From assembly GCA_017569305.1 (NCBI GenBank), contig CP069418.1, positions 2,356,001-2,420,000 of the forward strand: a stretch of 64,000 nucleotides of DNA. The letters are read 5' to 3'. This DNA is from Clostridiales bacterium FE2011 (GTDB lineage: Bacteria > Bacillota > Clostridia > Christensenellales > Aristaeellaceae). A program made the translations under genes and the position numbers. This document shows, in pieces, positions 8,066 through 16,138 of this stretch. The notes under the pieces are model-generated. The model was not told the DNA's origin. It made no database searches and worked only from the letters and a program-made list of their open reading frames with translations. Within the stretch, counting starts at the first letter, position 1. Every line of letters begins with the position of its first letter.

Positions 8066-10063
8066 TTACTCTTCCTGCAGCCGCAGTTCCGGATACCCTG
8101 CGCTTCTCAGATACTCCTGCACTTCGCTGATCGTATCCATGAAGCAACAGTCCAGGATCTCTCCGTAGTAACCCCGGGGCCCATAGCTCTTCACGGAGAA
8201 TCCGGCCTTGTCCAGCATCAGGCGGGAAAGCCAGGGCGGCAGGTGCATGGCGATGCACAGCGCCACCACCACGTCCGGATGGTAGGCGCTGTTCCGGCTG
8301 CTCCGGTACCGGTGAACGGTCCGGTCGGAAACATGGGCCAGCTCCGCCAGCTTCTCCACGGTCACCCGGCCCTCATCCCGGTTTTCCATCAGGTACACCA
8401 GCGCCTCCGGGAAGGCGGCAGGCATGGAGGCCATCAGCCGGTTGCGCCGGGCAAGCCGCTCCCGGGCGGAGAGGCTCAGCCGCCTGTCCAGGAAGCGGTC
8501 ATATTCCCGGATGTAATCCTCGCTGCTGTTCAGCGTGCCGAAGAGCCAGACGGATTCCTCATTCTCCTGCAGCCAGACCTTCTCAAACCGCAGGCAGCAG
8601 GCGTCGGCGTGGGCGTTGGCCCAGGGCGTAAGGCAGGCGCCCTCCTCCGTGGGCCGGATGAACTGGGGATCGTTGACGCAGACGTGCCCGTCCGCGTAGA
8701 CGAAGTCTCCCCGGCTCATGAGCTGGCGGAATTCCCCGCTGCGGTGGTACAGGTCTCCCAACGCTTTCCGCCCGATGACCAGCGTGGCCTGTCCGTCCGC
8801 GGAGTGATCCTCCGAGAAGGCGAAGGGCGTGATGTATTTCCCGTCCACATAGTTGACGGCGCCGCGGGCAGCCTGGTGACCCAGCTGGATCAGGCGGCGG
8901 CGCAGGGTGGTGCGGGGCACCCGGTATTCCTCTGCCAGGCTGCGGATGACCCGGTCCCACCGGAAGCCGGGATGGTTCTGGTAATTGTTGACGGAGGGAT
9001 AGGCGCTGGCCTGCTGGAACAGGCGCCAGGCCCGGGGGCGGATCAGCCCCTGGGGCAGCAGCAGGGCGATGCTCCCGGTCCTCGCCTGGTGCTCCATAAA
9101 GCGGAGGGGATCGCAGGAGGGCCGGCCGATGGAGTTGCGCACGGTACGATAGCGGATCTCCGCCGGGTTGGTGCTCATCAGCTTCTGCAGCCGGTAAAAG
9201 AGCAGGTGCCATTCATAGTGGATGCACTCATGCAGGATATCCAGGTCCCGGCATTCAGACCGGGCGGCGGTGTTGATGAGGATGGTATTGGCCGGGATCG
9301 GGCGGGAAACCGGGAAAGGGAAGTCCTCCTCTCCGGGAGCTTTCTCCTCCTGGGTCAGGACAGAACCCTCCCGGAAGAAGAGGATGCTGCGCACCCGGTT
9401 CTGGCAGTGCAGGCGCATTTCCAGTATGTTCAGCCCCAGCTTTTCCGCCAGGGCCCGGGCCTCCCGCTCCTGGGGCTCCTTCTTGTCCGGCAGGCAGTTT
9501 TCCCACAGCCGGTCGGCGCCGGCTTCGATCTCATCCTCCCGCAGGACGGGCACCAGGAACCGGTCCAGCTTCCAGAAGCTGCGGTCCGGCTTGTTCTCCG
9601 CCAGGTGCAGCTCCTGTACCTCAAAGGCGAACCCGTCCTCGGTGGTAAACCAGAGGGAGAGGCAGAAGCGGAAACAGACGGGAAGGTCCCGGTTTTCCTT
9701 TTCCACGGTGAGGGTGACGCTCAGGTCAACGTCCGCCAGGAAGTCCGTCCGGTTCAGGCGCCAGCAGGTGACGGAACCCATTTCCATCTCCCGGGGCTCA
9801 ATCCGCTCTGACACGACGGGAATGCCCAGCAGCTGGCTCAGGTCCCCGTTGACCAGCCGCAGGTTCATCTCCTGCAGGATCCGGGAAAGATACTTCTCCC
9901 GGATGCAGCGGTCAATATCATCCGCCATGGGCACCAGCCAGGTCCGCAGGGCGCACTGCGCCTCGTCCTTCCGCGCGCGCATCAGCTCCGCCACCGGATC
10001 TTCCGCGGGAGCGGCGGCTTCTTCCTCTGCCCAGTCGGCATATTCCTTCAGCGCCTGATTCAT
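8066..10063 (-). CDS. ImmA/IrrE-like metallopeptidase with C-terminal helix-turn-helix
   Basis: A 665-residue cytoplasmic protein. The middle holds HECIHYEWH (about residue 278), an HExxH zinc-peptidase motif of the ImmA/IrrE type with a hydrophobic context (ILINTAARSECRDLDILHECIH). The C-terminus holds a helix-turn-helix of the lambda-repressor kind: VEKLAELAHVSDRTVHRYRSS followed by HPDVVVALCIAMHLPPWLS. The N-terminal 250 residues (acidic, helical, then beta-rich) match nothing I recognise. ImmA/IrrE proteins cleave repressors or act in stress signalling; here the peptidase and DNA-binding parts sit in one chain, so it may regulate its own or neighbouring genes. GAAAGGAG lies 9 nt before the ATG. 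The upstream region carries two palindromes that could be its binding sites. It is divergent from the Fic gene. Confidence 0.7.
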   Translation of the reverse strand: MNQALKEYADWAEEEAAAPAEDPVAELMRARKDEAQCALRTWLVPMADDIDRCIREKYLSRILQEMNLRLVNGDLSQLLGIPVVSERIEPREMEMGSVTCWRLNRTDFLADVDLSVTLTVEKENRDLPVCFRFCLSLWFTTEDGFAFEVQELHLAENKPDRSFWKLDRFLVPVLREDEIEAGADRLWENCLPDKKEPQEREARALAEKLGLNILEMRLHCQNRVRSILFFREGSVLTQEEKAPGEEDFPFPVSRPIPANTILINTAARSECRDLDILHECIHYEWHLLFYRLQKLMSTNPAEIRYRTVRNSIGRPSCDPLRFMEHQARTGSIALLLPQGLIRPRAWRLFQQASAYPSVNNYQNHPGFRWDRVIRSLAEEYRVPRTTLRRRLIQLGHQAARGAVNYVDGKYITPFAFSEDHSADGQATLVIGRKALGDLYHRSGEFRQLMSRGDFVYADGHVCVNDPQFIRPTEEGACLTPWANAHADACCLRFEKVWLQENEESVWLFGTLNSSEDYIREYDRFLDRRLSLSARERLARRNRLMASMPAAFPEALVYLMENRDEGRVTVEKLAELAHVSDRTVHRYRSSRNSAYHPDVVVALCIAMHLPPWLSRLMLDKAGFSVKSYGPRGYYGEILDCCFMDTISEVQEYLRSAGYPELRLQEE

Positions 10064-10092
10064 GATCCAAGACTCCTTTCATCGGATAGAAA

Positions 10093-10152
10093 AGCACAAT
10101 AAATATGTGCTGACAACACAATTATCTTTTGCAAGCACAATTATATTGTGCT
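10093..10152. promoter_or_regulatory. Paired palindromes (candidate operators) upstream of the metallopeptidase-HTH gene
   Basis: Two 19-bp inverted repeats 41 bp apart: AGCACAATAAATATGTGCT (10093-10111) and AGCACAATTATATTGTGCT (10134-10152, 8-bp perfect arms). An extra ACACAATTAT half-site lies between them. They cover the region 30-90 nt upstream of the minus-strand start. Confidence 0.55.
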
Positions 10153-10188
10153 TTTGGACAAAAAGCAAGATGGGAAATCTGGTAAAGT

Positions 10189-10215
10189 GGACACTGGGGA
10201 CTGTCCCCAGTGTCC
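10189..10215. repeat. Palindromic repeat family A
   Basis: A perfect 27-bp copy (centre base T) between the divergent metallopeptidase and Fic genes. It is one of the few copies not at a gene 3' end. Confidence 0.9.
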
Positions 10216-10240
10216 ACTTCTCACGTCTGCCATACAAGAA

Positions 10241-10265
10241 ACCATACAAGATAACATGCAAGTTA
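10241..10265 (+). repeat. 25-bp direct repeat flanking the Fic gene, left copy
   Basis: ACCATACAAGATAACATGCA plus AGTTA, identical to 11331-11355. It abuts the -35 box of the Fic promoter. Confidence 0.8.
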
Positions 10266-10294
10266 TTGATCTGCTCTTTCAAATCACATATAAT
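10266..10294 (+). promoter_or_regulatory. Promoter of the Fic gene
   Basis: TTGATC, a 17-nt spacer and TATAAT, 25 nt upstream of the start codon. Confidence 0.65.
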
Positions 10295-10318
10295 AAAATA
10301 CGAAAGCGAGGGGATGAT

Positions 10319-11311
10319 ATGGAAGGCTATGCACCGCCTTTTACGGTCACTGTCCAGATGCTGGGGCAGGTTGCGGAGATTGCTGAAAAGATTGGCAGGA
10401 TCAGCGGTTATCGTTCTTTTGAAACGAAGCCCCATCTGCGCAGGAACAACCGCATTCGTTCTGTCTGGTCCTCTGTGGCCATTGAGGCAAATTCCCTCTC
10501 GCTGGATGAGGTCAGGAGCGTCATTAACGGCAAGACGGTAATCGGCCCAGCCAAAGATATCCAGGAAGTCAAGAACGCATACCAGGCCTATGAACAGCTG
10601 GGCCATTTTGATCCTTTCTCGCTGAAGGAATTGAAAAGACTTCATGGGATCATGACATATCTGACTGTGCAGCAGTCCGGCGTATTTCGGGATCATAATG
10701 AGGGTGTCTTCAGGGGAAACAAGTGCATCTTTATGGCGCCGCCTCCGGAACTGGTGCCTGACCATATGGAATCACTGTTCGCCTGGATGAAGGACGCAAG
10801 GAAAACGCTGCATCCCCTGATCCTCTCTTCTGTTTTTCATTATGAGTTTGTTTTTATCCATCCTTTTGAGGACGGGAACGGACGGATGGCCCGCCTGTGG
10901 CAGACAGCGCTGCTGATGCAGTGGCATCCCGTTTTCCAGTATCTGCCGATTGAGAACCATATCCATAAATTCCAGCAGGAATACTATGACGCGATCGCTG
11001 TCTGTCATTCCTCCGGCAGTTCGGATGCGTTTATTGAATTCATGCTGGATAAGATCAACCGAACCCTGGACTGGGCCCTGGAGCAGGTTTCCGGGGAAGA
11101 CGCCTATCTGCCTGAAGCCGTGAAACGCCTCCTGGATATCATGGAGTATGATGTGCCTTATACAGGCGCCCAGCTCATGCAGAAGCTGGAATTGAAATCC
11201 CGGGACAACTTCCGGAAAATGTACCTGCTTCCTGCCCTGGAAAGATCACTGATTACCATGAGTGTTCCGGACAAACCCACCAGCCGGAACCAGCGCTATA
11301 TCAGGAAATAA
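10319..11311 (+). CDS. Fic-domain protein (putative AMP-transferase)
   Basis: A 330-residue Fic/DOC protein, expected to transfer AMP from ATP to a Ser/Thr/Tyr of a target protein. The catalytic motif HPFEDGNGRMAR (from about residue 181) has the essential His and the phosphate-binding GNGR intact. An N-terminal helix SSVAIEANSLSLDEV (about 45-60) looks like the autoinhibitory S/T-xxx-E motif of class II Fic proteins, here with Ala-Asn instead of Gly-Asn after the Glu. The C-terminal region (YLPEAVKRLLDIM onward) looks like a winged-helix domain. The ATG at 10319 follows GCGAGGGG; the frame stays open upstream but crosses promoter and palindrome, so that part is not coding. No antitoxin partner is seen. 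A 25-bp direct repeat lies on each side of the gene. Confidence 0.88.
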   Translation: MEGYAPPFTVTVQMLGQVAEIAEKIGRISGYRSFETKPHLRRNNRIRSVWSSVAIEANSLSLDEVRSVINGKTVIGPAKDIQEVKNAYQAYEQLGHFDPFSLKELKRLHGIMTYLTVQQSGVFRDHNEGVFRGNKCIFMAPPPELVPDHMESLFAWMKDARKTLHPLILSSVFHYEFVFIHPFEDGNGRMARLWQTALLMQWHPVFQYLPIENHIHKFQQEYYDAIAVCHSSGSSDAFIEFMLDKINRTLDWALEQVSGEDAYLPEAVKRLLDIMEYDVPYTGAQLMQKLELKSRDNFRKMYLLPALERSLITMSVPDKPTSRNQRYIRK

Positions 11312-11330
11312 ACGAGAAACAATACAAGAT

Positions 11331-11355
11331 ACCATACAAGATAACATGCAAGTTA
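11331..11355 (+). repeat. 25-bp direct repeat flanking the Fic gene, right copy
   Basis: A perfect second copy of 10241-10265, 19 nt after the Fic stop. A half copy of palindrome A (GTGGACACTG) follows at about 11366. Confidence 0.8.
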
Positions 11356-11375
11356 ATGTTCAGAAAGTGGACACT

Positions 11376-11775
11376 GTGGGAACAAAACAGGCTGTTCTGT
11401 CGTTCATATAAATGGAGCTGGTAAAAAAATCCAGCAAAGACACCCCTATGTTCCAATAATAGATTTGCTGCGGTTGTTCTTTCAGAAACAATATTGCAAT
11501 TGGTTTAATGCTGTTACATAAAGTCATATCTATATAAAAACATAGAGGTGTAAGAACCTGTAGCGCAGATTGTGTTACCTGGTGTATTCGCTATAGCCAT
11601 ATCCGGCACTTGCATTTCGACGGGGGGAGTATCACGAATGATATATCCCGGACGTGAAAAGAGCCCAGGATAATAATGATTGAAAAGGGTTTGTTTTATG
11701 TGGAGATAAGAATCGCTGCATACATAAGATCCGGATCAGTCATCATTATAAATCTGTACAGAAAGGAGAAAGAAA
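11376..11775. other. Intergenic region without a recognisable gene
   Basis: About 400 bases with no convincing reading frame on either strand. It presumably carries the promoter of the small gene at 11776 (possible TTGCAA-N17-CATAAA around 11495-11525), but no signal is strong. Confidence 0.4.
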
Positions 11776-11913
11776 ATGCGGATATTTATTCGTGGTCCCA
11801 ACATAAAGAAAAAGTTCCCGCAAAACAATGCCAGCGAAGCATCCACCGTTAAACGGTGCCCGTTCTGTGGGAACACAAAGAGCTTATACCACATTCAGCG
11901 TTTTTTCAAGTAG
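11776..11913 (+). CDS. Small protein with a CPFCGN zinc knuckle (45 residues)
   Basis: A 45-codon frame starting at an ATG with GAAAGGAGAAAG directly upstream. The N-terminal half is basic (RGPNIKKKFPQNNA) and the C-terminal half has KRCPFCGNTKSLYHIQRFFK, a single CxxC of the kind found in zinc knuckles. One CxxC is only half a zinc site, so it might dimerise or be the remnant of a longer protein. It lies 48 nt upstream of a secreted protein gene and may share its transcript. I do not recognise the family. Confidence 0.45.
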   Translation: MRIFIRGPNIKKKFPQNNASEASTVKRCPFCGNTKSLYHIQRFFK

Positions 11914-11961
11914 ATGTAACGGTTAACCCCAATCATATTTACCGAAAGGAAGAAACAATAA

Positions 11962-12327
11962 ATGAAGAAACTTGGAATAATAGCTCTTTTGATGGCTGCC
12001 TTGATGATTTTTACCAGTGTTGCTTTGGCGGAATATACAATTGACGAATACAGATGGAGATACTCCGGCAGCACCCTGAAAAAAGGACATGGAGGGAAAA
12101 ATAGTCCTCATCTTAAACAGTACGTATGCAATGTCCAGGGAGATGTCAACGTCAGCAATCTTGGCAAATGCGGCAAACGTGACGGTATTTATGGAAATGT
12201 TACTGTAGACGGTGTTTCACACTATCAGACAGCAATGGGACTGGCTTCTGACGGCCAGACTGGCTTTGACACAAAGAATAAACTGTATGACGCCGGAAAA
12301 AACCGGCCTCATTGGTCATTTGAATAA
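11962..12327 (+). CDS. Small secreted protein with peptidoglycan-binding-like repeat
   Basis: A 121-residue exported protein. The signal peptide is MKKLGIIALLMAALMIFTSVALA. The mature part ends with KCGKRDGIYGNVTVDGVSHYQTAMGLASDGQTGFDTKNKLYDA. This follows the pattern of PG_binding_1 repeats (D-G-x-Y/F-G then a helix with x-x-x-Y/F-Q and G-L-x-x-D-G-x-x-G), suggesting it attaches to cell-wall peptidoglycan. The first 35 mature residues, with one Cys, are unassigned. GAAAGGAAG lies 9 nt before the ATG. It precedes another secreted protein, with a strong hairpin between them. Confidence 0.65.
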   Translation: MKKLGIIALLMAALMIFTSVALAEYTIDEYRWRYSGSTLKKGHGGKNSPHLKQYVCNVQGDVNVSNLGKCGKRDGIYGNVTVDGVSHYQTAMGLASDGQTGFDTKNKLYDAGKNRPHWSFE

Positions 12328-12343
12328 AACTTAGTTGTATTTG

Positions 12344-12379
12344 GGCTCCATATGTACGCTGCTGCGTACATATGGAGCC
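12344..12379. terminator. 16-bp perfect hairpin between two secreted-protein genes
   Basis: GGCTCCATATGTACGC and its exact complement around TGCT. It has no T-tract, so it may be an attenuator or an RNA-stabilising hairpin rather than a full terminator. Confidence 0.55.
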
Positions 12380-12418
12380 TGTAAGTCTGAAGCATTGAAA
12401 GGAGTAATGTACAGAACA

Positions 12419-13315
12419 ATGACTTCAATGAAAAAAATAATTTGTTTACTTCTCTTATGTGTTCTTTCCTTTCAGCCTTTATGCAGTGGATCCCGTGCGG
12501 AAAAGGCGGATGACATCAGGGAGATCCTTTATCAGTACTGTGAATCGGAGCTGGGGTATACCCGGGACAACCTGACGCCATATAACCTTGTGCAGAATGA
12601 AGACGGCTGCTGGGATTTCAGCTTTTATGTGAAAGACGCTGAACCGATGACGAACGGCCTGGTGATCGGTTCATTGGATTCCAATGGAAAACTGGTTGAG
12701 ATCAAAGGACCGGCGCCTGTTTCAACGGTGGAATGGCTGAATGAGCAGGTTGGGAAATGCATGTTCAGTTATCAGGATATATATGAACTGAAGCAGCAAT
12801 GGGAACCGAAGCTGGACAGTATACCTGAAAAGGACATGGAGTTTTTTGACAGCATTCAATCCTTTAATCCGATTCTTGATTTTCTACGGCTGGATATTGT
12901 GCTGCCGGATGAACAATGTATTCCATATGAAGAAGCAAAGCAGAAATCAATCGACGTCATTGAAGCCATGGATGGATGGAAACCGGAAATGACGGAACAC
13001 ATCGATGTCATGGTCGAGCTGATATATATCCCGGACGGGATGGACCACCCTGTCTGGCAGTTTATTTATGCGCTTGCCAGTGATGTTTTCTATTCCAAAG
13101 CCGTCCTTAGTGAGGAAGAGTATACGAATGAAATGAGCGCAAAAAACAAACAGATGATGGAAGAAGAAAAAGCTGTCTTTGGAGGCAGTCAGAATCTTCC
13201 GATTCACATCAGTATCCGGATTGACGCCTATACCGGGGAGCAGGTAGGGGAAACTTTCCTGGAGACTCCGCCGGTATGCGGCATCGGTTATACCGGGATC
13301 GTGCTGTGGAAATAA
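12419..13315 (+). CDS. Secreted protein, PepSY-like C-terminal region
   Basis: A 298-residue exported protein with signal peptide MKKIICLLLLCVLSFQPLCSG. The rest is acidic and soluble. Segments such as IPYEEAKQKSIDVIEAMDGWKPEM, then VELIYIPDGMDHPVWQFIYAL and ISIRIDAYTGEQVG, follow the helix-strand-strand 'xxDAxTGEV' layout of PepSY-type domains. The larger protein at 31930-34002 is built the same way, so the two may be distant paralogues. Start uncertain: GGAG lies 14 nt before the ATG at 12419 and only 2 nt before an ATG at 12407. Function unknown; PepSY proteins often restrain proteases. Confidence 0.5.
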   Translation: MTSMKKIICLLLLCVLSFQPLCSGSRAEKADDIREILYQYCESELGYTRDNLTPYNLVQNEDGCWDFSFYVKDAEPMTNGLVIGSLDSNGKLVEIKGPAPVSTVEWLNEQVGKCMFSYQDIYELKQQWEPKLDSIPEKDMEFFDSIQSFNPILDFLRLDIVLPDEQCIPYEEAKQKSIDVIEAMDGWKPEMTEHIDVMVELIYIPDGMDHPVWQFIYALASDVFYSKAVLSEEEYTNEMSAKNKQMMEEEKAVFGGSQNLPIHISIRIDAYTGEQVGETFLETPPVCGIGYTGIVLWK

Positions 13316-13350
13316 TCAGGAAGGATCAGAAAAAGAGAGGAGCTAAATGA

Positions 13351-15456
13351 ATGAGACGCATTTTGTTGGTTACCCTGCTGGTTGCCATGCTCTTCAGCGC
13401 CTGCGCCGCGGGCGCGGAGACCGGGGAATATACTTCAAAGAATATTTCCTGCAATGATGACAATGTCTATGCCCTGGAAAGCTGCAACGGGATACTCTAC
13501 GGCCTGCTTGCCAGCGGACTGTACAGGGTGGAACCTTCGGGAGAAAAGATGCTGCTGGCGGCTTCTTCTGAATTCCCGAACGGCATCTCCGCCCTCCTGG
13601 CCGATGATCATTCGGTATACGCCATAAGCTGCGAAGACAGCCATGCGGATCTTTTCCGCCTGGTCGCTCCGAGCGGGGACTACAGCGGCGATCCCATGCT
13701 GACGCTGAATCACGGGCCGGAGCTGCTTGCGGATCAGTGCGTTTTACGCAACGGCTGCCTGTTTTTTACGCTCCGGGAGGAAATGTCGGAGGACGCGACG
13801 GTGGTCCGGCTGGCCCTTCAGGCCGGAGAGGAAACCTTCACGACAATCCCGGGCATGGTCTGCTTTGATGTAACGGAGGACGGGAATATCCTCGCCCTGA
13901 CCCGGGAGTCGGGCTGGCCTGAGGACACGGTTCTCCTGCAGATAATCTCGCCGGATACCGGTACGGCGGAGACCTGGGCGGATATCGGCAAAGACGGCTA
14001 TGCCTATAAAATGGTATACGCCGCTCCCGATACGGTTTACCTGATGACCCAGCGGGGGATTAAGAAGGCGCAGAAAGACGGGACCGTGACGGATACAAGC
14101 CTTGTGTTTACCCAGGATGCTGTCGATTTCTGCCTGCTTCCGCAGGGCCTGGCGGCCACAACCGGCGGCATGCTGAAGATCTCTTCCTTCAATGAAACCG
14201 CGGAGGAAAAGCTGTCCCTGTCGATCTGCGGACTTTACGCAGATGATGAATATTTCACCGCCTTTTATGAAGCCCATCCCACGTGGGAAATCCGCCCGGT
14301 GGATACGGACGGCGAGGAGACGGAGGCGCGGTTTATCCGGGATGTGCTGACGCAGACCCCGGATGTGGATATCTATATCATGCATGACCTGAACCTTTTG
14401 AGCGACATCAAGGCCAAGGGATACTACGCGGACCTGTCCGCGTCGGAGGTCATCAGGGAAAAGGCCGGTCGGATGTATGCGCCTTTTGTGAAGACGCTCA
14501 TGGACGGGGATAAGATCGCGGCGTTCCCGCATCCCTATTATGTGATGTACGCCGCCCTCAACTATAACAGGACCCTCTTTGACCGGCTGCAGCTGACCGT
14601 GCCGACCACCTGGGAGGAGTATTTTGATTTCTGTATCGACTGGAAGGAAAACTACGAGGACGCCAATCGGGATATCAGCGTCAATCCCTTTATGCACGAG
14701 CTTTCTCTGGTGACGCTCCTGGAGCATTTTGACGATGAAATGACCCGGGACGGAATCCCGGCAGACTACCAGAGTGAAATGCTGGGAAACGTGCTGCGGA
14801 AGTACCTGCGGGTGAAGGAACTGTACCCGGAGGAGGATTATTCCGGCACACAGCTTTTCTATGATTATGACCTGAACCTGGCGCAGGACGATTCCTTTGA
14901 ATTCGGAGCGTTGCCCCTGACTTTCCGGAAGGATGCCGAGCCGATCTATACGCCCCTTGAAGGGGATGTCTGGTATTTCGTTGTCAATCCTTACGGAGCC
15001 CATGTGCAGGAGGCCATCGAATGCGTCGCCGCGGCGCGGGACGCGAGCCGGAACTCCGATCCGTATGTTTATACGGAGATCCCGGACCTGCCTCTGGAAA
15101 ACGTCTTCTATGAGGAGGGCCTGGAAATGTACCGGGAACAGCTGGAGCAGCTGGAGGCGCGGAAGGCCGGCGCGGATGACGATCCGGATATCCTCCTGGA
15201 GGTGAACGAAAAGATCGACGCCCTGACCAAGGAAATGCAGTCTTATGCGGAAAACAACCGCTACTGGTTCACCGAGGAGGACATGGGACCCTTCCGGGAA
15301 ATCGTGAATCACGTCTACTTCAGCGATTTCAACCCGGTCAAGGAAATCTATACCAACGATCCCGAGTTTTTCGAAAACATCACTGAAGAAAACCTTCAGG
15401 GTTTCCTCCAGGCCATGGACAGCAAGGTGAAGATGAGCAGGCTTGAGAGAGAATAA
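13351..15456 (+). CDS. Extracellular solute-binding protein with N-terminal propeller-like region
   Basis: A 701-residue exported protein. The signal peptide MRRILLVTLLVAMLFSAC ends in a weak lipobox (FSAC), so lipid anchoring is possible. Residues about 30-285 contain short repeated strand units (NVYALESCNGILYGLLASGLYRV, SVYAISCEDSHADLFRLV, NILALTRESG) that suggest a beta-propeller. Residues about 290-690 resemble family 1 ABC solute-binding proteins (FTAFYEAHPTWEIRPV; DVDIYIMHDLNLLSDIKAKGYYADL; IAAFPHPYYVMYAALNYNRTLFDRLQLTVPTTWEEYFDF). No ABC permease or ATPase lies next to it, so it may serve a distant transporter or act as a sensor. A ribosome site GAGAGGAG precedes the ATG. Confidence 0.65.
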   Translation: MRRILLVTLLVAMLFSACAAGAETGEYTSKNISCNDDNVYALESCNGILYGLLASGLYRVEPSGEKMLLAASSEFPNGISALLADDHSVYAISCEDSHADLFRLVAPSGDYSGDPMLTLNHGPELLADQCVLRNGCLFFTLREEMSEDATVVRLALQAGEETFTTIPGMVCFDVTEDGNILALTRESGWPEDTVLLQIISPDTGTAETWADIGKDGYAYKMVYAAPDTVYLMTQRGIKKAQKDGTVTDTSLVFTQDAVDFCLLPQGLAATTGGMLKISSFNETAEEKLSLSICGLYADDEYFTAFYEAHPTWEIRPVDTDGEETEARFIRDVLTQTPDVDIYIMHDLNLLSDIKAKGYYADLSASEVIREKAGRMYAPFVKTLMDGDKIAAFPHPYYVMYAALNYNRTLFDRLQLTVPTTWEEYFDFCIDWKENYEDANRDISVNPFMHELSLVTLLEHFDDEMTRDGIPADYQSEMLGNVLRKYLRVKELYPEEDYSGTQLFYDYDLNLAQDDSFEFGALPLTFRKDAEPIYTPLEGDVWYFVVNPYGAHVQEAIECVAAARDASRNSDPYVYTEIPDLPLENVFYEEGLEMYREQLEQLEARKAGADDDPDILLEVNEKIDALTKEMQSYAENNRYWFTEEDMGPFREIVNHVYFSDFNPVKEIYTNDPEFFENITEENLQGFLQAMDSKVKMSRLERE

Positions 15457-15458
15457 CA

Positions 15459-15555
15459 GGTAGGAGGTAGGCCGCTTCGCGGCAGGTAGGAAGTAGGAGG
15501 TAGGAGGTAGGCCGCTTCGCGGCAGGTAGGAAGTAGGAAGTAGGAGGTAGGAGGT
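15459..15555 (+). repeat. Tandem TAGGAGGTAGG array with GCCGC-TTC-GCGGC hairpins
   Basis: Two long units, each a TAGGAGG/TAGGAAG run around a GCCGC-TTC-GCGGC hairpin, followed by a partial third unit. It begins 2 nt after the stop of the solute-binding gene. Purely repetitive, no coding potential. Confidence 0.85.
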
Positions 15556-15596
15556 TCAGTCACCTTAACCTTAAGAATAAACCGCAGCCTCCACGC

Positions 15597-15678
15597 TGTC
15601 ATCTTGAGCAAGTGAGCGCAGCGAACGCGTCGAAAGATCTCCTCCGGAGATGTAAACCTTCAACATATAAGGAACAAC
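15597..15678 (+). repeat. Modular repeat family E copy
   Basis: TGTCATCTTGAGCAAGTGAG, then GCGCAGCGAACGC, GTCGAAAGATCTCCTCCGG, AGATGTAAACCTTCAAC and a TAAGGAACAAC tail. Flanks match 5167-5250; the variable middle differs. A run of TTATGAATTATGAATT units follows (15693-15730). Confidence 0.75.
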
Positions 15679-15759
15679 ATTATGTAAAAACAATTAATTA
15701 TGAATTATGAATTATGAATTGTGAATTGTCTCAATACACCAGAAGTACAACCCATCCTC

Positions 15760-15789
15760 TTGCGCTCCGCTTTCTCCTTGTGCTATGCT
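15760..15789 (+). promoter_or_regulatory. Promoter of the T-box/trpB transcript
   Basis: TTGCGC, an 18-nt spacer, and an extended -10 TGC-TATGCT just upstream of the T-box leader. Confidence 0.55.
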
Positions 15790-15795
15790 TTGATA

Positions 15796-16070
15796 AACCG
15801 TTGAAGAAGAGTGAGTACTTTCCATAATCTTTCCTTACAGAGAGCCGCCGGCGGTGGAAGCGCGGCAGGGAAGCCGGAAAGGAATGGACTTCCGAGGGCG
15901 AACTGAAAGGGCAACCGAGTATGTGAGACGGAGCTGACCCTCCGTGATCAAAGGTCCGCGTATGAATGTACGCAGTGAGGAGGGCGCGGAAACGCGCCAA
16001 GCCGGGTGGCACCGCAGGAATGAATTTTTCAGACCTGTCCCAGCAAAAAACTGGGACAGGTCTTATTTAT
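15796..16070 (+). promoter_or_regulatory. T-box riboswitch (tryptophan, UGG specifier) with terminator
   Basis: A T-box leader that senses uncharged tRNA and lets transcription continue when charging is low. The 3' part has the hallmark GGGTGGCACCGC (16004-16015), including the bulge that pairs with the tRNA acceptor end. Stem I is preceded by the AGAGAG-type segment at about 15840. The stem I internal loop reads GAATGGACTTC, placing the specifier triplet TGG (15885-15887), the tryptophan codon. An intrinsic terminator follows: AGACCTGTCCCAG and its complement (16031-16063), then TTATTTATTT. This matches the downstream TrpB2 gene, so the biology is coherent. Confidence 0.92.
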
Positions 16071-16138
16071 TTATCGCACCCGGACCGCAGTCCCAAAGCC
16101 TCATTAACATTCCGACAGACAGAAAGGAGACTGCAACC

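Noticed and set aside
8048..9811. Long open frame on the plus strand opposite the metallopeptidase-HTH gene
   Set aside because: Antisense shadow: GC-rich codons keep the complementary frame open; no ribosome site and low-complexity His/Gln/Gly-rich translation.
15459..15555. CRISPR-like array
   Set aside because: Units are adjacent and variable with no unique spacers of constant length; no cas genes.
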